From Paramacrobiotus metropolitanus (taxonomy: Eukaryota > Tardigrada > Eutardigrada > Parachela > Macrobiotidae), in NCBI RefSeq assembly GCF_019649055.1, contig NW_026570274.1, positions 496,001 through 560,000 on the forward strand: DNA of 64,000 bases. Direction: 5' to 3'. Made by a program: the position numbers and the translations under genes. The notes beneath the pieces were generated by a model, which was given only the letters and a program-made list of their open reading frames with translations, was not told where the DNA came from and searched no databases. Of the stretch, positions 43,796 to 55,244 are shown in pieces. How positions within the stretch are numbered: position 1 is the stretch's first letter; each line of letters opens with the position of its first letter.

Positions 43796-43855
43796 ACCCG
43801 TTGGCGGTAGGCGAGGCGCGCTTGATTAACGCAAAGCGGCACTGCCGCAGTGCAC
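43796..43855 (-). promoter_or_regulatory. Conserved 5' leader exon / promoter block of BTB copy F
   Basis: The block CCGTTGGCGGTAGGCG...ATTAACGCAAAGCGGCACTG is clearly the same as in A-E although the gene is diverged. Donor CCAACGG|GTGGGT at 43798/43797. The palindrome is reduced to ACTGCCGCAGTGC. It lies about 820 bp upstream of the ATG. Confidence 0.55.
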
Positions 43856-44730
43856 AGGCAAGTCGATTGCATTTTGCTGTTAACACTAGTAACTAGGCAG
43901 GCAACAACCTATTTTTTCTCGGTTTTTTGTGCCATTTTTTTATCAAAGCACGGAATTAGACGGCATCGCTGCGTATATTAGGAAAACATCACTGGGCATT
44001 GGATTTTTACGACCATAACTGCCATCGAGAGCGTATTTTCAGTCCTGTTGTCTTCTCCGCGAATCCGAAGCCAAGTTTCCAAAGTGACCTTATCTCGTGT
44101 TTCGTGAAAGGTACAATATATTATAATTATAAGCTGTATAGTCTGCAAGGAGCAGCATTAGAATTTAATGCTTTAACTTGAATCTACCGTATCTGCACAG
44201 CGACTACACTCTACGACTTGCATCCATTTCCTAACATTTGCTACATAGTACTTGTATGTACCGACTCAAAAGCGATGGACATCCGTGCGTGATTTGTCGC
44301 GTGATGGAAGCGATAACGTTACGTGTAGGCTTATCTGAAACCGTTAACACATTTTACTGCACGACACCGACATTTCCGCAGTCTACAGACGATGCGGGTT
44401 TTTTGAACTTGAAAGCTCAATCTCATTCCAGACCTGAAAACCACAACAACGCTAGTTATTTAATTATAAATAGTTGTTACGAAACCAATGCCGCTAAAGC
44501 TTTTGCAGCGAAGATAACGCAATACCGGGAAACTCGTAAAAGGATGCAAGTCATCGCAAAAGATGCCGAAAAATAAAATTATATAAATGCGACGGCACGG
44601 ATTTGATCGTATAATCAAAGCAGTTTGCCGCAGGCCGGTTTATAAAACAGAGCACACTGCGACAAAGCTCCCAGTTGCAAGGCTTTGAAATACATTAATT
44701 TTTTTAACGTTTTGCGCAGTTCTAGTAATC
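43856..44730. other. Intergenic region
   Basis: An open frame at 44238-44576 (112 codons) has no recognisable motif or splice context and is left uncalled. Confidence 0.4.
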
Positions 44731-46890
44731 ATGTGGTTTACGGAATTTAGAACGACGCTTGCAGCAAGCGTATGTGGATGGTATGCTATTATGTTGATTA
44801 ATGGAAGTAGCGGTTACGATTCTTATGAAACAGAAAGGTCAGTACCACGTTTTACATATAGTATTGTTTTTGTAGTGTGGTTTTCCAGCTCGTGACTCAT
44901 GTAAGCACTTTTCGTATTAATTTTCTCCGTTTCACAGTGCAATCATCATAGAATAAAATACGCATACAAAATTACGTCGCATAGTTAATGGGATTACAAT
45001 ATCTGTAGTGCACAGTCCGGCTTTTAGTTGTATAACAAGGGAGCGAAGCGTGCTTTTAACAATGATAAGCCCACTAACAGGGACGACATCTGGGAAACAG
45101 AAGATGACTGGGATGCGCTGCTGCCACCGTTTAAACTCCCATGGGAAATTGTCCCACCAGGAATTCGTTTTCGAAGCGCCCTTGCCCTCTCCGAGAAAGC
45201 CGGTACTGACACTGTGCCGTGTAAAACCGTCAACTGCCCAATCAATATGACATCTTTCGCCACTCATCCCAATGAACAATGCACCAAAGAATATTGCAAA
45301 TGCGAACGTCATGAACTAGGCTGTCAGCATGCAGAGAGCCAAACCACGGATGCGCTTCTGTGTAATTCGTCAGTGACGGCGGATCTTAAACTATGCGACG
45401 AGGGGAAGTTTGTTTTCGTGAACGACGCTACTAGTGTGGTGTGTCTGGATGCTAGATTCGTGGGTTGTGCTCCTACCGAAATCCCAACCCAGCCGCCAAC
45501 GACGACGACGCCTACAACCACAAAGCCGACAACAACAACCACGCCTACAACCACCACGCCCACAACCACAAAGCCGACAACAACGACCACTTCTACGACC
45601 ACCACAATAAAGCCGACAACGACAACGGCCGCGACCACCACAAGTACAAGGACTACGACAACCACGCTACCGACAACGACACTGTCAACGACAACGGTTA
45701 CTACGACACCCAGTACAACGGTGAGGCCAACTACGGTAACCGTATCCACAACAGCACCAACGACAACAACCACCACAACGACAACAACACCCTCCACAAC
45801 GACCACAACGCTCAAGCCCACGATAACCACACCAACAACAATAACGACAACCACTACAACGACAACCACTCCATCAACAACTACCACAACATTCAAGCCG
45901 ACAAGAACATCTATTCCAACGTCCACAAACACGACACCCAAACTGACAACGACCACTACACCAACAACAGTCACTCCCGCAACAACATCTGACACGACAT
46001 CGACCAGTCACACGCTGAATACATCGACTACCACTGCGGTAAGCTACACTACAGAGCTCTAAACTTCTGTGGTTAGCAGATCAGCAGTGACCGCTTGAGC
46101 GGTAAACGGGCACATCTGCACTGGCCTAAACCAGAGCCAGAAGTATCTATCACAGGGCCACCAGCGATAAAATCAAAAACAGAGTTTGTCTACTGTATAT
46201 AGAAATTATAAGCACAGGAGAGCGCAAACTGTCTATGTTATCCAAACATATATGTACTAAATTACTAATAAAGAACTGACAGTAATGTAAACCGTAGGCA
46301 TACATACAAAGTACAATCATACCTATTCATGCACAGGGAGTAATGGTGAATAATTAATTTCGACAGTCACAAGCATGATTCTAAATTTGCATTAAAAAGT
46401 AACAATATGTCTTTATCTCGGACTTTCGGTTAGACATCTGAGTAATACATTTTTTCTTTGCAGCCAGCTCCATCGGTAATACCTAACAACTGTACATCGC
46501 AAGATAAAACAACAGAAGGCGGCGTTGTCGCTTTTGGTGGTGATTTTGCCATACAAACCAATCGAAATGTCATCTGGGATAGAATCCGTATTTTGGGAAC
46601 GGATGCCTTATGCTGTGGAAAACGAAATGAATCGACTGCTGGACAGCCTCCACTAACTCCACAAAAGGAAACCTGTTGCGGGGGGAAAACATGATGAAGA
46701 AACCGTGGCCACTCGCGATGCTCAGAGAGCATTCATTTATTTGCCCATACGACTACACGAGCAGGAGCGGAAAATTTTTGATACAGTTAAAACTTTACTT
46801 TGGTTTCTTCTGTCGGAAGGCTATTTCTCTTTGCAGTTCGTGCGTATTGGTTTGCACGAAGTGTTGTATGTACCCGGACAAATGTAGTAT
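44731..46890 (+). CDS. Secreted Cys-rich plus Thr-rich mucin-like protein (partial model)
   Basis: A probable signal-peptide exon at 44731-44837 (MWFTEFRTTLAASVCGWYAI...) ends in the donor AG|GTCAGT. How it joins the next exon is unclear, because phases do not match directly and an in-frame TAG sits at 45025-45027. The main exon runs from 45028 (acceptor CTTTTAG) to 46038. It holds an acidic Trp-rich stretch, a module with the CxxxxC...YCKC...C...C pattern of the cathepsin tail modules (45222-45470), and about 180 residues of Thr/Pro repeats, a likely O-glycosylated mucin stalk. Donor GCG|GTAAGC at 46039 and acceptor TTTGCAG at 46463 add, in phase, an exon from 46464. That frame stops at 46694, but a one-base change in the G6 run at 46680-46685 would extend it to 46887. 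It probably binds chitin or mucus outside the cell (inference). Confidence 0.55.
45490..46030 (+). repeat. ACA/ACC-rich coding repeat (Thr-rich stalk)
   Basis: Degenerate triplet repeats (ACAACGACC and similar) code for a Thr/Pro stalk with TTTKPTTTTT-type units. The long open frames in other phases and on the minus strand are shadows of this repeat. Confidence 0.85.
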
Positions 46891-47555
46891 CATGTTATTT
46901 ATTATTCTTACTCATTACGGTACATCCAGTTGCGCTTTAATTTGAATCCACAGGACTACCCATAAATTTTTAGGGTAGGAAAAGATACCGGCGTTTAATT
47001 GGTAAATATTACGTTTGGATGTAGTTCGGTGTTCATGTTTTACTATAGCTGTTACGTACTGCGTAGAATATTCGAGCTGTCAATGTACTGCATCTGTACA
47101 GTAATTGTACATCCGTCGCCATTATTATCAGCAAAACTTTGCTTTCAACTGATTTTTGTACTTAATCTTATGACCAGTGTTTATGATAGCGATTCACGTT
47201 AGCTTATTAAGTACATTAAAAGGCATGCGTTCACATTTTGTCGGCACGGGCAATGGTAGTACATCTGTAGGTACGAGTACTGTATATCCACAGGGAAGCA
47301 CAAGCGACAAGACAACAGTATTCTGGCGTAGTCAGCTTTGATCAAGAGCCACAATAACCACATGGGTTGCTTACCTTGTGCGTTTTGGCGAAAGTAATAA
47401 ATCCTGCTGTGATCAGTTTATGCACAGTGATCATTTTTGTTTGTTGATCGCAGCAATCATAAAAAAAGCATCGACGTTAGTCTAGAAGCCTGGAAGATAC
47501 TTTAATTTGCCCGTCGTACCAATCCAGGCTGGTGCATCCATAATTGGTAATCGCA
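46891..47555. other. Intergenic region before the GLYAT-like cluster
   Basis: AT-rich with no supported gene. The open frame at 46999-47202 has no motif. Confidence 0.5.
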
Positions 47556-49017
47556 ATGAAAACGCTAACGACCGCAGAACTTCAGGAAATTTTGCCATGG
47601 TTGAAATCTCAGTTTCCTCGAAGCTTACCGGCAAGTGGGAAGCGTTCGGATGCTAGAATCACGCTTTTACACGATTTAAATGCAAACAGTACAAAACAAT
47701 TATGACGTATTGACAGGTGTACCATATGGCACAGAACAACCTGCGAAACCATTATCCATACCATTTCTTCTGGCCAGGAATGGAGTTCCTTGTTGACCGA
47801 TTTCCCCAACCAACTGTCTGTATATGCCGGCCACATTCGTCGACGATCAAACAGTCTTATGTGTCAATGCTCAACGGTCAACATATCTTCCTTTACGCAG
47901 CCAACCCCACAGCTTTCCAGTGCATTTGGCTGAAAAACTATTCTGACTTGGTGCACTTGGAAGAAAGCGTAACCTTTACAGGTATATACTCATGCATACG
48001 ATGCCGACTTCTATTATCCCTTATATTTTGTACCGTGTGCTACAGACATCGATGCCGATTTAGCAAATGTTCTTCTGGATACAAGTGAACGCTTTACACA
48101 TGTACCCGGCACCGAAGGATTTCCAAACGGAGAACGCTGTTTCCACTTTGACTTGACAACATGGAATACCGAGTACGTGCTTGCCTTTGCGCTGTAACAG
48201 TTGTAACTTTACGATTTATACTCGCGTAAATTAGATGATGTCGCTAGTCGCGACATGAGACCGCATACTTGTGTAACTAGTACATACCTACTGTACTTTC
48301 GTCGAAAATCTTGTACAGTAAAACTTCATGATTGAATTTATTGACAGGTTAGCAAGAATTCAACTTCCCAGTCATGTTCGTCTGGGAGAACTCCACACCG
48401 GATATGTGGACCAGATCGTAGCCAACTGCGCCAACGCGTACGGGCAACCACAGAACAGAAGAGCGTTTATCGAGTATCTTCTCACACACCATTTCCCCAG
48501 TGCAGCCATCTTTGACGCCAAGCGCAGTACACCCAACACGCCCATCGCGTACTGCATGTACTGGCCTCAAGGGGTCGTCGGACATGTGTACATCAATCAC
48601 GATTACCGTCAACAAGGTCTTTTCAAAGTACTACTTGCCCATTTGTTAGGGCGTCTGTGGTGCACGAGAGTGGTCTCCGTCTGGATGGAGACGATGAATT
48701 TAGATATTCCTAATCAAATTGAAGATCTCCGTAATCTGGGAGGCCGAGAGTTCAAGCACCACAACAAGTGCTGGGTGGCTTATTCACCAAATACTCCTGC
48801 GAATCCTAAGCTTCAGGAAAAAGGCAGGTCTGACTTTAAGACCGATGCGGGGCATGAGAAGTCACGCAAAGCTGGTGGAAGTAGCGAGGGAAGACGTGGT
48901 CGCAACTCGGTTAGTGTCGATGCGAAAAGAGAGAAGCCGGTTCCGAGAGGAAGCGGAAGGAGAGAATCACTTCAGCGGGAATACGAACGAGAAGGTGATC
49001 CGTCAGTTGACTGTTAA
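47556..49017 (+). CDS. GLYAT-like N-acyltransferase, copy G1
   Basis: Four exons (47556-47630, 47717-47981, 48046-48172, 48348-49017) join in frame to 378 residues. Exon 1 (LPWLKSQFPRSLP) matches the N-terminal helix of the glycine N-acyltransferase family. Exon 2 has VYHMAQNNL and VDRFPQPTVCICR. Exon 4 carries the GNAT-fold acyl-CoA binding loop (YRQQGLFKVL), preceded by a strand (VGHVYINH), and the VVSVWMETMNLDIPNQI region. Family members transfer acyl groups from acyl-CoA to amino acids, usually in mitochondria; the substrate here is unknown. The first intron appears to use a GC donor (CCG|GCAAGT), where the paralogues have GT. The last 65 residues form a charged Lys/Arg/Glu/Ser tail that differs among the copies. 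Confidence 0.75.
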
Positions 49018-50560
49018 TGGATCGAGCGAGGACGACGATACTCGTCACTCGCATCTGGCAGAATGCAGATGCGAGGAGTAGCTTATCACCTTTTTATAGT
49101 AAAGAGCAGTCTGTTAACCGTTTTTTAATTAAATATTTTGCAGTTTACACTTGCATTTAACGTTGTTCTTGGACCGCATTATCTGGTGATAATAGCAAGA
49201 AGCCATCTTTCTGTAACGTCTGATGTCGCCCGCTTGTCTTGAGTAGAGCTGCTAACCATATTTTCCATAAATACCGCGTACTTTTGCTTCATTCTAGACG
49301 CATGGTTATTCTGCAATATCAAGTGAGTAGGCGCGATAAGTAGCATCAGTCTTCTTTTTGATACAGTCATAATATTCTGTCCTAAAACAACGTATTACAA
49401 CCCTTTCCGCTGCTATCCTGACACTGTATTCGAAGTTAACAAGGTCGTCGGTTCCACCCACCATCAGCTGCTTCGTAGCGATTAATGCTACAGCGTTATA
49501 TTCTTCTCCAGTTTGCATTCGCTAATTTCAAAATGTTTTATCGATAAACTTACTGTTGCTTAATATCGATAAGAAAACCGCCGTGCTACAACTAACTGGC
49601 CAAAGACCCCAGAAATTTTTTGAAGACTTGCCATATTTACTCTCATCGAACCGAATCCCGATACAAATCTAAACTGAAAATCTTCTGTTTGGGAGATTGA
49701 CCACATATGAGCTGCCACGCTTCTTACCATTGTCACAGTCAAAATCAAAAATTCTCGAACTGAAATTGAAAAGTCTGCCGCGGTCAATGCAGTCACTTAT
49801 AACCATGTACCATGACGTCACTGGTAGCGCAAACGTTGTCCAACAATCGAATTTCCGTTTTCTGACAACATTCCCGCGTAATGTTGAAAGGAAAGTGTAA
49901 GTATTTCGAGTTGGATGCTGGGCGGTTTAGAGGTTAAATGCTTATGCCGCTATGTAGTATCCATATTATCGAAATTTGATATTATCTTCTGATAACCTAA
50001 AAAGGTCATCGATCTATGGTATCTTTCATGTCGCACTAGACGTCCATTATTGAAGTTAGAGCCAAAATTTGACAACCCGGCCGGATCCGTATTGAATACC
50101 GGTACAATATTGCTCATAAGCCATAACGCATATGTTCTACGAACTGCCTGCATGCATTAAGCGCGTGTTGGTTGTGTTGCAAATTCAGCCATGATATCAT
50201 ATTTCTGATATCACTGCAAATAATAGTGGGTAGTGGGTACTGTTCAAAAGCATATTGTGTTTGATGACTTCTAAACACCAACTGAGTACTTACCTGATTT
50301 GTGAGCTGATACGATACTCAAAGTTTAGGATGTCATCAGATTTTACTCATTGCTTTCCTGACATATAAAATCAGACGATTGTGTCTTACTGATATAATTC
50401 TTCAGTAGCTGCTTCTACGAGGAATAACTAATTCGGTTGTTAAATCTCCACAATCTTCACTAGCAGGCCAACGGCCCCAGTGATTCCCACGCGTTTACTT
50501 CCTAATTTTATTTTTTCGTAGCAGACATCTGTACAGCACATCCGATATTTATTTGTTATC
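49018..50560. other. Spacer between G1 and G2 containing an exon relic
   Basis: Apart from the decayed exon at about 49700-49792 I see no gene. Minus-strand open frames at 49179-50153 lack motifs. Confidence 0.5.
49700..49792 (+). pseudogene. Decayed first exon of a GLYAT-like copy
   Basis: TATGAGCTGCCACGCTTCTT...AAAAGTCTGCCG matches exon 1 of G2 and G3 (ELPKLLPWLKSKFPKSLP), but with an internal insertion and loss of the GT donor (CCG|CGGTC). No further exons follow, so it is a relic of a lost copy. Confidence 0.6.
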
Positions 50561-52086
50561 ATGTACAAAACAGAAAAACGCCTGGCTCGAACAGTGGCCA
50601 GATACGAACTGCCAAAACTATTGCCCTGGTTGAAATCTAAATTTCCCAAAAGCTTGCCGGTACCGTCTCATATACAGCATTAAATCACGCTACGTCTGTC
50701 GTTAATTTTCCCTTGTAACAGTAAACTGTTGTTTTAGAAGTTCTGTCAAATATCGGTTAGCACACTGTGTGCTTGCAGGTGTATCATTTGATTAAGAACG
50801 CATTACGAGAAGATTGGGCATGGCCGGGTCTGGAAGTTATTGTTGACAGCTATCCGCATCCGTCCATCTGCATCTGTCGAAGCACGGAGATCAACGGCAA
50901 ACTAGTCAGCGGCCAGTACGTCTTTATTTACGCCAAAACCCACCAATTCTTCCTAAACTTTGTGCGCAACCACTTTCAAGAAATTGCTAACTGGAAAGCA
51001 ACCGCTACGTTTATCGGTAATGAGACAAACCGTTGTTACGAAATTATTTTGTTAGAACTGCCGCGTACATATGATTTGTAGCTAGTTCTTGGTGTCTACA
51101 GATGTGGATACGGAAGTGGCCCAAATTCTCTTGAATCACAACCAGCAATTCACTCAGGGTATTTGGGAAATAATTTTCGGGCTGGTGGATCATGTTTCTA
51201 CTTCGACTTGGCAGTTTGGAGCGATAGGTGTGTCCGTAAACGTATTTTACCTATCGTGTATATTCAAAGTATCTCACCAAAATTTCGTTGTGCCTTCTTT
51301 AGGCGGGATTCGTTACAAATCCCAGAGCATTTTCGAGTCGGAAATCTCTCTATCGAGCATCTAGACCATATTGTAGCAAACTGTGCCACCGGAGACGCAA
51401 AATCGAAGAAAGCATTTTTCACTCATATTCTCACCAACGACTTTCCAACGGCTGCCATCTTTGACACTAATCATGAGCGGAATTCTGCTCCGGTTGCGTA
51501 CTGCATGTACCTGCCGCAAGGATCAATCGGCGCTGTATATATTCATCGTGACTATCAAGAACAAGGTCTATTCAAAGTGGTAATAGCTGAGTTATTAAAC
51601 GCTTTGCATGAGATTGGGGAGACTTCCGTATGGATGGAGAGCGTGAACCTCAATATTCCGTCTCAGCTCGAGGATCTCCGCGATCTTGGCGGTCGGGATT
51701 ATGAAGATCATAGGAAATGTTGTATCCGATATTGGCCGAGCATCCCAAGAAAAATTATCCCTAAAAAGAGAGTGGTCCAAAAAGCCCCGATTGTCGATAT
51801 CCTTATCCCTGCGGATTACACGCTGAGTGATATGGAGTTGGATGAAGGGGATTTCTACGCGGATCCTGGATTATCGCGAAAATACGGACATAATGTGGAA
51901 GAGCGGCAGCGTGTCTCTGCAGATTTTGAGGCAGAAGGCAGAAAGCTAGCCCGAAAAAAGAAGAGGGCGGCAAAAGATGCCCAAGGTAAATCCCCAAGGA
52001 AATCAGCGTCCTGGGAAAATGAGCGGGAAGATTTTGTTGTGGGTTACTTTCTTTCGGAAGATCATTATAGAGTTGAGAGTGTCTGA
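50561..52086 (+). pseudogene. GLYAT-like N-acyltransferase copy G2, 1-nt deletion in exon 3
   Basis: Exons 50561-50659, 50779-51016, 51102-51227 and 51303-52086 match G1 and G3. Exon 3 is one base shorter than in G3 (near 51157-51165, AGGGTATTTGGG), so the frame changes before GNNFRAGGSCFYFDL. The fourth exon is fully open: YQEQGLFKVV acyl-CoA loop, then an acidic and basic tail longer than in G3, ending 52086. It is either a young pseudogene or a functional gene with a sequencing error. Confidence 0.65.
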
Positions 52087-53542
52087 CGATATCGCACATA
52101 ACTGGGCATCAGACGTGCAATAAGAATAGTTTCTCCCTTTTTTAGATTTGGTTCTCACTTTTTAGAAGCGTCTACAATGATGACCTTTTTAAATTGCTGA
52201 TGGTTTGTGAACTAGAGCAGCTTTAAGCAGGAACAAATGATTCCATAACCTGTTTTTAAAATGCATGATTCTCTCCAGAGCATTGATGCACTTTCCTTAA
52301 AAGGAAGGGATTAACTTGCAGTTGTTTTTATGTGCAGATGTTGTGCACATGTGACAGTAAAGACTGTAGCCACAAAACCGAGGTACTTATGAGTCGATTG
52401 GGTAATGAAAGTTGATACAATGTCATCCAGAAACATAGCAGGCGGATGTCAAACACAAAATCATCGATACCGAAACGGCGTGCTAAGCCGAATTTTAAGA
52501 AGAGAGGTCTGCCGCTTAATGCACTCTGAAAGAGTGATTTCTGTACGTGTATATTATGGTATCAAAGAAGACTTTTATACTTTTTGGCTCTCCTCACATT
52601 TGTTCCCGACGCTCCAGTGGGGCAGATGCTATATTATTTTGTTACCAGTTTGCGTATCGGTATGAAAGCGCAGTCCCTTCAAAGTTTTTTTGTTAAACGT
52701 ATGTAATTTAAAAAGATATACAAATAATATTGCTAATTACTGTTTTATACATTCCCGGTACTCATTCATTAGAGTAGACAAGGGATTTACTGTCGTAAAC
52801 CCCACAATTGTAACAACTTTATTTGCGCTTGTCTATCTCGTTTTTACAGTATCTAGATTTTTTAGATGACACTGAAAACGGCAAAATTCTAAACTTATTC
52901 CGCTTTCCAAATTTTGTTTGTCAGTTTTTATTGATCGTTTTGCGAATATTCCAGTACTGTCTATACAGCAGAACATACCGGCTACTTATCTATTGCAATA
53001 TGATTATTGTTTCCGGTTACATACAGAACAACTACTAAAAGGGGCATATTCTTTATTTGAAAATTAAAAATTGATAAAAGCAGTTCTGATAGACACAGGC
53101 ATACAATCATACAGCATCCTCATAACTCACAAACCATACGTCTATGCAACTGCACGCTATATGCATGCTTGGTTATGTTTTATTAGCCATGATATCATCC
53201 TACTGATACGACTATTACATCAAGCTTAAATAAAGATATCTCTTTACACTTATTATCTTATACAGTTTCTTTTTAGTTATCGATCTGATAGTTATGATAC
53301 TACTAAAAGTTTGTAGACATAAACTCATAATTCCTCATGGCATATAAAGATCACCAGGTTGCCATTTGTCAGTGCAGTTCTCCATTTTATAGTTGCCTGA
53401 GCTTATAATTACCATTCTTATCCTTGAATCTCCACGCTAGATCTTCCCTGGCCCAACGCAGGCCTCTCCAGTAATTTCTGGAAGTTTATTATCGGATTCT
53501 ACGTTTCCGTTGGCACTAGCAGATACGATACACCCGAAAAAC
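52087..53542. other. Spacer between G2 and G3
   Basis: AT-rich with no supported gene. The short open frames at 52405-52665 and 52823-53038 lack motifs. Confidence 0.5.
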
Positions 53543-55244
53543 ATGCACAAAGCAGAAAATGTGCCTCGAACACTGGCCAAGCATGAACTGCCCCAATTAG
53601 TGCTTTGGTTAAAATCCAAATTTCCCAAAAGTCTGCCGGTATAGTCAATCATCATGCATAATTTTACTGCATATTAAATAGCGCCATTGCGTTTTTACTC
53701 TTATTAATTTTATTTAAACTGCTTACATTTTAATTTTCAAATCGCGACATTACAGTCATAGTTCCATTAACTACGGCCATCATTGCACAGTTAAGAATTA
53801 AAAAAACAACCAAAATCAGCATTATCAACCAGTTTGTTCTTTCCCGGTAAAGTTCCCAAAACAGCCGCAGCGTTTCCTTTAATAATTGCGAGGCTAATAC
53901 GCTGCTTTAAAAAAGCCGGAAATGTGAAACAAACGGATAAAATTTTATTTTATCCGTTTGTTTCACATTTCCAAATCAGCGTTAATTTTTATTCTTGCTG
54001 GTAACTACATTTTAGTCGCCACAGCTTGTGTTCGCAGGTATATCATTTGATCAAGAATGCACTACGGGAAGACTGGGCTTGGCCGGGAATGGATGTTATG
54101 GTTGATACATTTCCGAGGCCAGCAATTTGCATCTGCCGCACTTCTCCGTTCAAAGGCAAATTAGTCAATGTGCCGATGCTCAACGGACATTACATCTTCG
54201 TTTATGCCAACAACCAACCAAGTTTTCTAAATTTGTTGCGCAAAAATTTCGACAAGCTTGCTAATTGGAGCGAAACTGCAACCTTTATCGGTAACAAAGA
54301 TCAAACTTCACTACGCAATTATATGGTTACACATCAGCGTACACGTATGTATGTACAGTATTTTATTTGTGCTGTGTGCCAACAGATGTTGATGAGGATT
54401 TGGGCCAAATTCTCTTGGATCACAATCAGCAGTTTGCGCGTGTAACGTTTGGAGATAATTTTGGGACGGGTGGAAATTGTTTCTACTTCGACTTGGCATT
54501 GTGGACAGATCGGTGTGTTCAGTCACTTCAGTGTACAACGTAAAAGCCCAAACATGTCTTACTATTCTGAATATCTGCATCGGATAATAAATTTATGTGT
54601 TTTTCAGGCGGGATACTTTCCCCATCCCCAACCACTTCCGAGTTGGACACCTGTCCGTCGAGCACCTCGACCAAATTGTCGCCAACTGTGCTGCCGGTGA
54701 CGCAAAAGCAAAGAAAGCGTTTTTCACTCAACTTCTCACTAAAGGTTTTCCAACGGCTGCCATCTTTGACACCAACCATGCGCAGTCATCTGCTCCCGTT
54801 GTGTACTGCATGTACATGCCGCAAGGATCCATTAGTGCGGTGTATCTCCACCCTGACTACCGGGAACAGGGCTTATTCAAGATGGTTACTGCGGAATTAA
54901 TAAATACTTTGTACAATATTGGAGAGGTTTCAGTGTGGATGGAGAGCGTCAACGTCAACTTCCCCACTCAACTCGAAGATCTCCACAGCCTTGGCGGTCG
55001 GGATTACGAACGTCATAGAAAGTGCTGGATCCAGTATGTGCCGAAGATCTCGAAAAAGGTCATCCCAGAGAAAACACTCCCGCAAAAAGCCCAAATTGGG
55101 GAAAGTCCTGTCCCTGAGGATGATACACTGAGTGATATGGAGTCGGATGAAGAGGATTTCTACGCGGAACGTGGATCATCGAAGAAATACGGACACAGTA
55201 TAAGTGAACGGCAGCGTCAAGCCGCAAAATCGCATTGGTACTGA
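53543..55244 (+). CDS. GLYAT-like N-acyltransferase, copy G3 (intact)
   Basis: Exons 53543-53638, 54038-54290, 54386-54512 and 54608-55244 join in frame to 370 residues. Motifs: ELPQLVLWLKSKFPKSLP, VYHLIKNALREDWAWPGM, VDTFPRPAICICR, GNCFYFDLALWTD, HFRVGHLSVEHLDQIVANC, the GNAT loop YREQGLFKMV and VSVWMESVNVNFPTQLEDL. Intron 1 (53639-54037) is the longest of the family because it holds a 55-bp near-perfect palindrome (53918-53972). The tail has a DDTLSDMESDEEDFY acidic stretch shared with G2 but not G1. Likely an acyl-CoA:amino acid acyltransferase; substrate unknown. Confidence 0.8.
53918..53972. repeat. Near-perfect palindrome, 26-bp arms, 3-nt spacer
   Basis: GGAAATGTGAAACAAACGGA... and its exact inverse ending ...TTTGTTTCACATTTCC are separated by TTT (53944-53946). 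It lies in intron 1 of G3 and has no counterpart in G1 or G2. Confidence 0.9.

Noticed and set aside
45324-45995. Long minus-strand open frame of Val/Gly repeats opposite the mucin-like gene
   Set aside because: It is the reverse complement of the ACA/ACC Thr repeat; the composition is fully explained by the repeat and there is no start or domain.
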